From: Phymatolithon calcareum
Lineage: Eukaryota > Rhodophyta > Florideophyceae > Hapalidiales
DNA length: 64,000 bases
Assembly: GCA_977006965.1 (NCBI GenBank)
Contig: OZ345361.1
Location: 2,418,001 to 2,482,000, forward strand
Direction of reading: 5' to 3'
This document shows positions 20,935 to 29,372 of this stretch, in pieces. A program made the position numbers and the translations under genes. Under the pieces are notes generated by a model that saw only the letters and a list, made by a program, of their open reading frames with translations, did not search any database and was not told the DNA's origin. Position 1 is the stretch's first letter. Every line of letters starts with the position of its first letter.

Positions 20935-21250
20935 CGCTAGAGGCGAATGAATGCTTTTTCCCCTAAGGGGCTAGCAAGCAATGCTTCTCAGAGATTCTTT
21001 CTTTCTTTATTGCGGAAAGATCGCTCACACTTATGGTAAGCGTCTAGAGCTGTTTTGCAACAGCATCTCATTGTTCAGAAATTTGAGTACGGCTAGGGGT
21101 CTCTCACGGCATACCTCTTCTACAGTCTTTTTTCCCACTCGGCCAATATATTTTCGTCGTGAGGCGGAACGTCCACCACATCGTAGGATTAGGTGTTCGG
21201 TAGCTTCTGAGAGATACTTATGGATGCTGACTAATAAAGAGAAAAATGTT
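20935..21250 (-). mobile_element. LINE 3' ends (family 2 with GAAA tail, next to a family 1-like tail)
   Basis: On the minus strand, 21245 to about 21045 encodes a LINE C-terminus (EHLILRCGGRSASRRKYIGRVG, then KTVEEVCRERPLAVLKFLNNE). It ends near an AATAAAGAAAGAAAGAA tail at 20990-21015. Beyond it, 20940-20975 has a GCTAGCCCC-TT-AGGGG hairpin like that ending the LINE at 55.08 kb. The same composite order is seen at 63.1-63.5 kb. Confidence 0.72.
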
Positions 21251-21314
21251 TAGAAAGCCACTAAGACCTAGATAGAAACGCCGGATGATCTTTTCCAAGA
21301 AGCATGTGCACACC

Positions 21315-22290
21315 TCATGTTCTGATAAATCGCGCTGCGTTCACGTCCCTGTCAATGTCGCCCACGCTGCAGGAGTTCTCGCTCGTTTGACTGTTTGGAC
21401 AGCAAAACACACGAAAACCTTGGTCCTTTTGCATAGCTTCCCCGCATCCATGGCAATGCGCAGACGTTCGGAACTCGTCAGTCAGAACCACAGGACATAT
21501 GGTTGCCAAAGGCCGAATCAGCTTCTTCCGCAGAACAGGCCCGCTTTTCCCAAACCTATACTCGGCATTTCCGAAAAACACAACCTGAGCACGACCGTAC
21601 AACTCCTTCTTCCACCTCTTCTCTTGTCCCTTCAACCATCGGAGCTCAACTTGGATGATGCAAGATGGTGGATAGCCCCTTACCCGCACAGACCGTTTCT
21701 GTCGCCTCAGGGACTCAAAAGTTCCTCCATCATGACGGGCAAGTCTCGTGAACGATATTTGCATGCGCTCGCGCTTTCCCCGCGCCCTCAGTGTCACGTT
21801 GCTGAAACTCTGCTCGGCAGCTTGGAAGACAGGGATATTGCTGCGCCTTCTCTTTTCGAAGGTTTGCGAATGCATCGATAGGTTCTCACGACGGTACCTC
21901 TTGGCGGAGAAACTGGTGGGAAATTACATGAATGCGGACGACTTGAAGTCGCGAAAGGGAAAGTTCATAGTTGCTCTTGCCGCCGTGGCAACTTCAATAA
22001 GGTGGCCCGGACGCAAGAATTTCCACATTTTGTGCTCGTGACGGCTTTGAACACTGGTCGGAACCGCAGCACCAAGTCGTCCGAGACTATCGCGATGCGT
22101 TCGCCTCTCTTCTAGAACCAAAATACAAAAGATGGCCTCTCCCCCCGAAGACTTTGATAACTTTCGGTACTGGAAACCCGAGTTTTCTTGCGTGCTGAAC
22201 ATCACACGCATGTTTAGAGATCACAGCACCGTAATTTTGGAGAAACGACGACAAGTATTGGACGAAGTGAACAGCATTCAACCTAAGTTC
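21315..22290 (-). pseudogene. Fanzor (eukaryotic TnpB-like nuclease) remnant, left copy with intact C-terminus
   Basis: Fanzor proteins are RNA-guided nucleases of eukaryotic transposons, related to TnpB of IS605/IS607. The minus-strand ORF 21875-21315 ends with the hallmark C-terminus: VVFFGNAEYRFGKSGP (RuvC-II region with the glutamate), LTDEFRTSAHCHGCG (start of the zinc finger) and DRDVNAARFI (RuvC-III aspartate). Upstream on the same strand an in-frame TAA follows NFPFRDFKSSAFM, as in the right copy. In this copy the RuvC-I segment (VDPG) is absent: sequence diverges just upstream of the shared TAARATMNFPF. A start-like MNAVHFVQYL is at 22281. It is broken by a deletion or rearrangement and by stops, so no active protein is expected from this copy. 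Confidence 0.82.
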
Positions 22291-22390
22291 ACACTGTAGT
22301 CTTCGAAGGAATAAGGAGTAACCCTCCTTCGAAGACTACAGTGTGAACTTACGTTGAATGCTGTTCACTTCGTCCAATACTTGCCGTCGT
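22245..22390. repeat. Palindrome with 66-bp arms at the centre of the two Fanzor copies
   Basis: Arms 22245-22310 and 22325-22390 are almost perfectly complementary, with a 14-nt spacer. Each arm contains the presumed N-terminal codons of the Fanzor ORF (MNAVHFVQYL), so the two copies are joined head to head. Such a joint can arise by replication template switching or by insertion of one element next to an inverted sibling. Confidence 0.9.
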
Positions 22391-23545
22391 TTCCCCATGC
22401 CCTCATTTCGCGTCCCACATGGGTGGACACAACCGATCCGCTGAATGTCGACGACGGGCGCCGATTCGTTAAAATGGTCATTCTGTGTAGAGCGACCCTT
22501 CTTCACGTGCGAGCATTTCCCGGGTTTAACATGGTTCCGCCGTCATTTCTTGAGCAAAGTGAATTAGAGGATTTGGTGGACCTTGTGTTTCGACTTCCAT
22601 AGCAACGAAACAGTGCGGCGGAATATCGATGTTCCACTGAAAAACATCGACATTCCGCCGCACTGTTTCGTGGCAACATCGCCGGAAAGTACTCAAAATG
22701 CGTCGCCAACTTCGCAAGGGCATATCTGTTCTCTGAACCACTTCCTGGTGTCTCAACAAAAGGAAATACGGGAAGGACAAGCACCATTCCTCGAAACCAA
22801 TACCTTGGCTCGTAAACTCAGTTTTGATGGACGGTCGGCAAGTGAAGGTCGCCCTGGCAACCTTAGAAGACACTCCGGCAAGCAGCGTTCCCATCTGTCT
22901 TCATGTGTTCGACAAGAAAAGATAGTGTGAGATCTCCTGCGTGTACGATGTCAAAAAGCATACGAAGGGAGTCTTGAATGGCGCGAAACCGGTTCCTCGA
23001 GACGTGAGGGGCGAGGTCATCGCTATTGGTGTCGATCCCGGTCTTGTTAAATTTGGGACGGCGGCAAGAGCAACTATGAACTTTCCCTTTCGCGACTTCA
23101 AGTCGTCCGCATTCATGTAATTTCCCATCAGTTTCTCCGCCAAGAGGTACCGTCGTGAGAACCTATCGATGCATTCGCAAACCTTCGAAAAGAGAAGGCG
23201 CAACAATATCCCTGTCTTCCAAGCTGCCGAGCAGAGTTTCAGCAACGTGACACTGAGGGCGCGGGGAAAGCGCGAGCGCATGCAAATATCGTTCACGAGA
23301 CTTGCCCGTCATGATGGAGGAACTTTTGAGTCCCTGAGGCGACAGAAACGGTCTGTGCGGGTAAGGGGCTATCCACCATCTTGCATTATCCAAGTTGAGC
23401 TCCGATGGTTGAAGGGACAAGAGAAGAGGTGGAAGAAGGAGTTGTACGGTCGTGCCCAGGTTTTGTTTTTCGGAAATGCCGAGTATAGGCTTGGGAAAAG
23501 CGGGCCTGTTCTGCGGAAGAAGCTGATTCGGCCTTTGGCAACCGT
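22350..23545 (+). pseudogene. Fanzor remnant, right copy retaining RuvC-I but lacking the zinc finger/RuvC-III
   Basis: The plus-strand copy starts at 22354 (MNAVHFVQYL) and is frameshifted until about 22800. From there one frame runs VNSVLMDGRQVKVAL, a TAG, then GEVIAIGVDPGLVKFGTA (RuvC-I aspartate), NFPFRDFKSSAFM, a TAA, FSAKRYRRENLSMHSQ, and on to LFFGNAEYRLGKSGPVLRKKLIRPLAT. It ends abruptly near 23541, where the left copy continues into the zinc finger. The copia element starts 37 bp further on. With the left copy it covers most of one gene. Both copies share the TAA after SSAFM, so the progenitor was probably already dead or used a short intron there. An extra hairpin lies inside at 22606-22670. 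Confidence 0.82.
22606..22670. repeat. Short hairpin (28-bp arms) inside the right Fanzor copy
   Basis: Arms 22606-22633 and 22643-22670 (CGAAACAGTGCGGCGGAAT and its complement) are separated by about 9 nt, with one or two mismatches. It interrupts the coding frame and may be a foldback insertion. Confidence 0.8.
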
Positions 23546-23577
23546 ACCGATGACGTCTATCGCCGGTAACGCGAACG

Positions 23578-23913
23578 TGTTGAAGTCATGGGTATGATAA
23601 TGGAACCCTAGGTGTCCCACCACAGCAATGGTACAGGGGCCTATGGGGAAGACTATCTTAGACATAATCTGTTAATGTCCAACAAGAGAGTAGCACTTGT
23701 GATTATAGGTCTTTACTGGCAGTTGAGTGGCAGAGAGGGTGGAATGTCAATCTCAAAAGGAACGCTTGCGAAAAAAAAAAGGAAAGGGGGGGGGGACACA
23801 TCCGGAGTTGGTAGTACGTTTTGGGGGAGCTCGGTGCCTCGCGAGAACGTCGGCGATTGCTGCTTACTCCTCGGAGAACGGATTTCTCCGCTGTGTCGAT
23901 TACGGATTCCACA
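23578..23913 (+). repeat. 5' LTR of the copia element
   Basis: 336 bp, TG...CA ends. It contains an A10-GG-AAA-G10 homopolymer tract at 23771-23795 and a CTCGGAG...CTCCG stem-loop near its 3' end. The 3' LTR (29031-29367, 337 bp) has A11 in the tract; no other difference was seen by eye. Confidence 0.95.
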
Positions 23914-23926
23914 GTTATGGGCCCAG
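23914..23926 (+). promoter_or_regulatory. Primer-binding site complementary to the initiator tRNA-Met anticodon arm, containing the gag-pol ATG
   Basis: GTTATGGGCCCAG directly abuts the 5' LTR. It is the exact complement of the conserved anticodon stem-loop CTGGGCCCATAAC of eukaryotic initiator tRNA-Met, and pairing would place the primer 3' end at nucleotide 39. Drosophila copia is known to prime with a 39-nt 5' fragment of this tRNA. The anticodon complement is ATG, and that ATG (23917) is in frame with the polyprotein. Confidence 0.85.
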
Positions 23927-26900
23927 GTCAAGACAGGTTCCGCCGAACAGGGCGTTTCCGGTTAGCAACCAGGACGAAATCGTCGAAACCAGGGGAGGTC
24001 CCAATTTATGATGACTACGTAGATCCTCGAGTCTACCGGCGGCTGCTGGTGGACTGGATCAAGTTTCAGGACTTAGCAGACCATGATTCCTCCAGAAAGC
24101 TGACTCTGGGTCAGCAGGTCTTTGCCATCGTCGCCAACATCCGCGGAGGAGTTGGACAGCGACTCGGTCACATCTCGGCAATGGTTCACGCAGGAATGAC
24201 ACGTGAAGAGTTCTCGGAGATGGTCGACCACATTCTCAATATCATCGATCCTCTGGACAAAGAGACGGCTTTCCTAGACACAGCGAAGGCATGGAAGGAA
24301 CTCATGCTGACATCGCATGGAAAGCGCCAAACGTTCGAGGATTACTGGAACGAGTACAGTGCGCTGTGTATCCAGTATGCATACTCACACGGCGAAGCAG
24401 CTCGTTCTCCAGGTGTTCAAGAGCTTCTCGGGCTACTGTGTGTGCTGAACGCTAATCTTGATCGAACAGAGTTCAACTGGGTTCTGCAGAATGCTATGGG
24501 ATACCAGAAAGAAGTGCTGAACAGAGATGATCCTTCAACACTTGGGCAGCTCGCCAGAACCCTGAGAGAGGGTCCGCAGTCAGCCGTAGAGGCAATGAGT
24601 CAAGTGCGTCAAGGGCATCGCGGTACCGGACCTACAGCACTGACCGTGCAAAGCAGTGGCGCTGCAAGCTCATCTGAAGCTCCACACGAAATCGCGAGTC
24701 CTGACGTCCGTGATTTAGCTGCAGCAATCCAACTGAATCATGGAGACATCAAGCGGCGCAACTCGGCCGCTCGAGTGGCATTGGAGGCTGCAATTACTGC
24801 ATTTGAAGCACTACCAGCGGAACAACAATCAGCGGAGGTTCGGCAGCATATCGACCAAGCAAGGACAAGCACTATTGCCAACGAATCATCTCTGGGTAGA
24901 TGTGAGGCGTTGGCAATCAGGGTCGAGTCGGTTAGTACCGCGGAAGGACCGCGGTCAGTTGAAACCACTCAGACAGACAGAGCCCCTCCAATAATTACCA
25001 TGGAGTCTGTACGAATTTCCCTTCGACGACTTGATCATGGAGAGTCCGCGGCAAACACACGCGTTCAACGGTCTACGTTGCAGACCAGGCGGTCACCAGA
25101 GAACAAACAGAATACAGGTCGCTCCCTCAAAAGCAAAACAACAACGATACCAACGAGCGTGACATGTTGGGTTTGTGAGGGTAACCATTACGCTAATCAG
25201 GTTGAAGATTGCAAAAAGAAACTTGAAGCCAGGCGTAAGATGGAATCAGGAGCGAAGAAAGCGGCACGAGTGGAACGCCCAGGTAAGAATCAAAGAGGCA
25301 AGCCGCCGAGTGACACCGAGTTTGGTGTTCGAAGTGATGACGACGAAAAGACGATAAGGAGCAAGACAGTGTCATGGGCAGACGTAATGGACACATTGTA
25401 TACCTCCAAAACAATCCACACATCGGTGGTTAAAGCTTTTCCGTCGCACTCTTGCGAGATTATCGTCGATGGTGGCGCGACAGGGACCGTTGTCGGGGAA
25501 GCAAATTATGTCGCACTATGCAACGACTTGGGAGTTAAGCCACGTTTCCAGGAAAGGAGATCAGGTGACCCGAAGGACCACGCGTTTGGAACCAAAGATA
25601 ATGCATCTACGCCACAGAAGATAATCGGACGTTGCGTGTTCCCACTTCCGGTAGGCAATGGAGAATGGCTTCCTATAGCCGCTATGGTAGTGGAAGGAGA
25701 TGTTCCATTCATTCTGGGCAAGGATACTCTGCAAGAGTTCGACGTGGTTGAGGCACACGGGCGGGAGTGGATTGAATTCAACACCGGAGGAAAGCTGGTC
25801 AGGTTCAACACCCCGGTAGACAGCACAGATGGACATGCTCGTCTACTTCTGTCGGGCAACCAGGTGTCATATAACGTGGCTGAATCAGCCATCTCAGTCC
25901 TCGTCGACAATGCAAGCAAACGCGACGCCCTCGCAATGATTAAGAAGGTCCACGCAAGAACGCATTTGAACAGGAGGTCAATGGAGTTGCTCTTCAAGCG
26001 ATCCGGTAAATGGAAGCCATGGATGGCGGCCGAGATAGCACGCATTGTCAAAGTCTGTGACGTATGCATCCGCGTTGGGGATCCGGAGCCCAGCCAGAAG
26101 TTCAGCCTGTCGAAGATAGATATGAACTTCAACAACCGTGCATATTTTGACATCATGTACTGGTCTGGAAAGCCGATACTTCACATTGCCGATAGCGCGA
26201 CGGGATACTCCGAGGTATCAATTCTTAGCACGCGCGAATTACCACACGTCTTGCAAAGATTCGACAACGAATGGATCTTTCGGCATGGTTCGCCACAAGA
26301 GTTGATCGGAGACCAGGAATTCGACAAGGTGGATGTCCATTCGTGGTGTGCTAAACGCGGGATAACGTTCTTTCCGCTTCCAGCACGGCGGCATAATAAG
26401 GCCGGAATAATTGAAAGGAAGAACCGGGTCGTGAAAGACACCCTTGAGAAACTCGATGCGGACCCGGTTTACAAAAGGAAAAACCTAAGAGATCGGTTGA
26501 CTGCAGCATGTTACATTAGCAACATTATGTACGGGAACCGCATTGCCTCCGCGTTTGAGCTTGTCCGTGGATATACACCTTCCGTGGACGGCACGGGCCA
26601 GACGTTTGTTCCCTCGGATTATCGTGAAGCATATGAAGCCATGCGTGCTCGCCGATTACTGGCAAGGATCCTTAAAGCCCGGCCTACAAAGCGGGACCCA
26701 AAAGAGATATCCGTCGGCGAGATCGTCTTGGCATTGGTACCGGGCGGAAATCGCCCTCGGGGACAATGGAAGGAATACCGTGTTGAAGCAGTAAGGGACG
26801 ATAACTCCGTGGTTGTAGGAAAGGGACGAATGGCAAGGACGATTGCACACGAGGACATTCGGAAACTTCCTTCGAATGCAATCGCCGCTTCAGTGGTGCG

Positions 26901-28944
26901 CGCGGAGCATGGGATTACCGGAACCAGAAAATCGGAGTCCTCTCATAGCGTCATTGAGGAAGAGCTTGATGCCACATCGTCGACTGGAAGCGAAAGTACA
27001 GGCAGTGACGATGATGCCGATTACTCGGTTCGACCCCATGTTGCGGCAGACACCCGGGAGTCTCCTTTACCGGAAGATATGCCATCACCGACACCGAATG
27101 TCGATGAGCAAGACGCTAGTACGGTTCGACCAATAGCAGCGCACGTACCACAAACATCTCAGGAGGCACACGACGCCTCTCACCTCGACCCTGCACAAGA
27201 ACACAACATCAGGCGCTCAACTCGGATACGAAAACCACGAAAAAGGCTCCTGGAAACGGCGATGATACTCTCACGGGACAGACAGGCCTCGGAGCAAGAG
27301 TTTCTTGGCACGACGTTCGAAAAATTCCGCAACTTACAATTCTATGCACGAGAGGCTCCATGGATAACGCGCCGTATGTTCATTGCTGCTGAACAAAGTG
27401 AAGTGGAAAAGAACTGGTACCCGAATGTGCAGGTTTTGCACGAACATGAGCTGCCTTCTGACGCAAACGTCATTGGATCGCACTTCGTGTACAAGCTAAA
27501 AGTGGAGAGTGGGACCGATGGAATTCAAACCTATGCCCTGAAGGCTAGGTTGTGCGTACATGGTAACCGAGACATCGAAAAGGATTCGTTGCGGACAGAC
27601 GCGGCGGTGGTGTCGCATGAAGGATTCCGGTTAACGTATTGCGTCGCATCACAATACGGATTTATCCTCGGAAAGTGCGATATACGTGGGGCGTACACAC
27701 AGAGCGGTGTTGCCGTTCGCAGGGTATTCGTTCAGCCACCCCGTTGTATTGGCGCACGTGGCCAATACTGGCTTTTGAAAGCCACCCTATATGGCCTGGT
27801 ATCAGCCGGGAGGAAGTGGCAGCGGGCATCCGACCAGATGCTAACCAACCTTCTCGGGTTGCGTGTAGTTTTCGGCATGCCGCAGCTATTCAAGCGAAAC
27901 GAAAAGGCACTTGATCTGATGCTTGCCAAGTACGTAGACGACATGCTGGTGGCGGCACGAAACAGGTCGTATTTGAACAGTGCACGGGACGCAATTTCAC
28001 AGTCGTTCGAGATAAGCAGCTGGTCACAAACACCCGCCACCTTGTCTGTGAACTCCACAGAGGTGACGCAGCTACCGAATGCAGTTACGGTAGGCATGAC
28101 ATCGTACGTCAAAGATGTCGCACCCGTTCATATGGCACCAACACGGCGCAAACAAATCGCATCCCCAGTGACAGAACTAGAAGAACGTTCAGTACGTGCT
28201 ATGGCAGGAAAGCTGGGGTATCTCGGATTAGCGGTCTCGCCATTTGCCGCATTCGCGGCAAGCTTCATGCAACAGTGCATCCCCGGCATGACGGTTGGCA
28301 ACATCAAGAATATCAATGCCATCATCCGTGACGTCGCAAGAAAAATGCCGGCGATCATGTACTTGCAGCCTTCAACGGCGGAACGTGCACGGGCGCATAT
28401 CGTCGTTTTTAGCGATGCAGGGTACCCACACACGAGCCGGCAGAAAAGCATCGCTCAGGAAGGATGCATCGTCGGCGTGTCGTTCGGGTTGCAATCGGAA
28501 TCACTATTTCACACACTCTCCTGGATTTCGAGAAAGCAACGCAGGGTGTCGACATCAGCAGCATCCGCGGAGGCGATTGCGGCGGTTACAGCAGTGGGTT
28601 GTGCGATGAGTATTGCGGACGCATATGAACACGCGACCGGCACGCGCTTACCCATTTGCCTTGTGCTGGACAGCAGGGGGCTGCATCGCGCACTCGCCAC
28701 GCAGTCACAGCCACGCGACCGCGCCGTTGTCGCGGAAGTGCATCGGCTGCGTTTGCACTATGAAGCCGGCGACATCGCGAAAGTGACATGGGTGCGCGGG
28801 ACGGAGAATCCGGCGGACGCGCTGACAAAGCCGTTGACGGGAGAAACGGCGGTGGTTCTTGAACGAATGCTTACGGAAGGCCGACTGGTGCATAGCATTG
28901 ACGACTTGCGCGGGTACGGTCCAGCGAAAAACGAGGAGATGTGA
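23917..28944 (+). CDS. Copia Gag-Pol polyprotein
   Basis: 1675 codons from the ATG in the primer site; an upstream in-frame ATG at 23821 lies inside the LTR and is less likely to be used. Gag takes up the first ~400 residues, with a variant zinc knuckle (CWVCEGNHYANQVEDC, ~416-431; C2-H spacing is shorter and H-C longer than usual). Protease: IIVDGGATG near 518, with Gly where Ser/Thr is common. Integrase: HHCC zinc finger from ~678, then catalytic D in YFDIMYW (~745), D in GDQEFD (~799) and E in IIERKN (~832). Reverse transcriptase has KARLCVHGN, CDIRGAYTQS and YVDDML (~1339). RNase H follows (FSDAGYPHTSRQ, SAASAEAIAA, NPADALTKPL). No stop or frameshift is seen, so it could be autonomous. 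Confidence 0.95.
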   Translation: MGPGQDRFRRTGRFRLATRTKSSKPGEVPIYDDYVDPRVYRRLLVDWIKFQDLADHDSSRKLTLGQQVFAIVANIRGGVGQRLGHISAMVHAGMTREEFSEMVDHILNIIDPLDKETAFLDTAKAWKELMLTSHGKRQTFEDYWNEYSALCIQYAYSHGEAARSPGVQELLGLLCVLNANLDRTEFNWVLQNAMGYQKEVLNRDDPSTLGQLARTLREGPQSAVEAMSQVRQGHRGTGPTALTVQSSGAASSSEAPHEIASPDVRDLAAAIQLNHGDIKRRNSAARVALEAAITAFEALPAEQQSAEVRQHIDQARTSTIANESSLGRCEALAIRVESVSTAEGPRSVETTQTDRAPPIITMESVRISLRRLDHGESAANTRVQRSTLQTRRSPENKQNTGRSLKSKTTTIPTSVTCWVCEGNHYANQVEDCKKKLEARRKMESGAKKAARVERPGKNQRGKPPSDTEFGVRSDDDEKTIRSKTVSWADVMDTLYTSKTIHTSVVKAFPSHSCEIIVDGGATGTVVGEANYVALCNDLGVKPRFQERRSGDPKDHAFGTKDNASTPQKIIGRCVFPLPVGNGEWLPIAAMVVEGDVPFILGKDTLQEFDVVEAHGREWIEFNTGGKLVRFNTPVDSTDGHARLLLSGNQVSYNVAESAISVLVDNASKRDALAMIKKVHARTHLNRRSMELLFKRSGKWKPWMAAEIARIVKVCDVCIRVGDPEPSQKFSLSKIDMNFNNRAYFDIMYWSGKPILHIADSATGYSEVSILSTRELPHVLQRFDNEWIFRHGSPQELIGDQEFDKVDVHSWCAKRGITFFPLPARRHNKAGIIERKNRVVKDTLEKLDADPVYKRKNLRDRLTAACYISNIMYGNRIASAFELVRGYTPSVDGTGQTFVPSDYREAYEAMRARRLLARILKARPTKRDPKEISVGEIVLALVPGGNRPRGQWKEYRVEAVRDDNSVVVGKGRMARTIAHEDIRKLPSNAIAASVVRAEHGITGTRKSESSHSVIEEELDATSSTGSESTGSDDDADYSVRPHVAADTRESPLPEDMPSPTPNVDEQDASTVRPIAAHVPQTSQEAHDASHLDPAQEHNIRRSTRIRKPRKRLLETAMILSRDRQASEQEFLGTTFEKFRNLQFYAREAPWITRRMFIAAEQSEVEKNWYPNVQVLHEHELPSDANVIGSHFVYKLKVESGTDGIQTYALKARLCVHGNRDIEKDSLRTDAAVVSHEGFRLTYCVASQYGFILGKCDIRGAYTQSGVAVRRVFVQPPRCIGARGQYWLLKATLYGLVSAGRKWQRASDQMLTNLLGLRVVFGMPQLFKRNEKALDLMLAKYVDDMLVAARNRSYLNSARDAISQSFEISSWSQTPATLSVNSTEVTQLPNAVTVGMTSYVKDVAPVHMAPTRRKQIASPVTELEERSVRAMAGKLGYLGLAVSPFAAFAASFMQQCIPGMTVGNIKNINAIIRDVARKMPAIMYLQPSTAERARAHIVVFSDAGYPHTSRQKSIAQEGCIVGVSFGLQSESLFHTLSWISRKQRRVSTSAASAEAIAAVTAVGCAMSIADAYEHATGTRLPICLVLDSRGLHRALATQSQPRDRAVVAEVHRLRLHYEAGDIAKVTWVRGTENPADALTKPLTGETAVVLERMLTEGRLVHSIDDLRGYGPAKNEEM

Positions 28945-29030
28945 ATCATGCAGAAAGTTGCGATGGTGTGCAAGGTAATGTGTTCATGGGCAATTTCAAA
29001 TTTGGCGCGTATTGCTCATGAAGAGGGGAG

Positions 29031-29367
29031 TGTTGAAGTCATGGGTATGATAATGGAACCCTAGGTGTCCCACCACAGCAATGGTACAGGGGCCTATGGG
29101 GAAGACTATCTTAGACATAATCTGTTAATGTCCAACAAGAGAGTAGCACTTGTGATTATAGGTCTTTACTGGCAGTTGAGTGGCAGAGAGGGTGGAATGT
29201 CAATCTCAAAAGGAACGCTTGCGAAAAAAAAAAAGGAAAGGGGGGGGGGACACATCCGGAGTTGGTAGTACGTTTTGGGGGAGCTCGGTGCCTCGCGAGA
29301 ACGTCGGCGATTGCTGCTTACTCCTCGGAGAACGGATTTCTCCGCTGTGTCGATTACGGATTCCACA
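29031..29367 (+). repeat. 3' LTR of the copia element
   Basis: 337 bp, preceded by the polypurine tract at 29021-29030 and followed by the GAACG target duplicate. See the 5' LTR for the single A-run difference. Confidence 0.95.
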
Positions 29368-29372
29368 GAACG

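Larger units (their letters stand above)
23573..29372 (+). mobile_element. Intact-looking Ty1/copia LTR retrotransposon with 5-bp target duplication
   Basis: The element spans 23578-29367, flanked by GAACG (23573-23577 and 29368-29372). The LTRs start TGTTG and end CACA; the two differ visibly only by one A in an A-run. A primer-binding site follows the 5' LTR directly, and a purine tract (AAGAGGGGAG, 29021-29030) precedes the 3' LTR. One long ORF codes Gag-Pol in the order protease, integrase, reverse transcriptase, RNase H, which defines the copia superfamily. Near-identical LTRs and an open frame point to recent insertion. It landed 3' of the truncated Fanzor copy. Confidence 0.96.
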
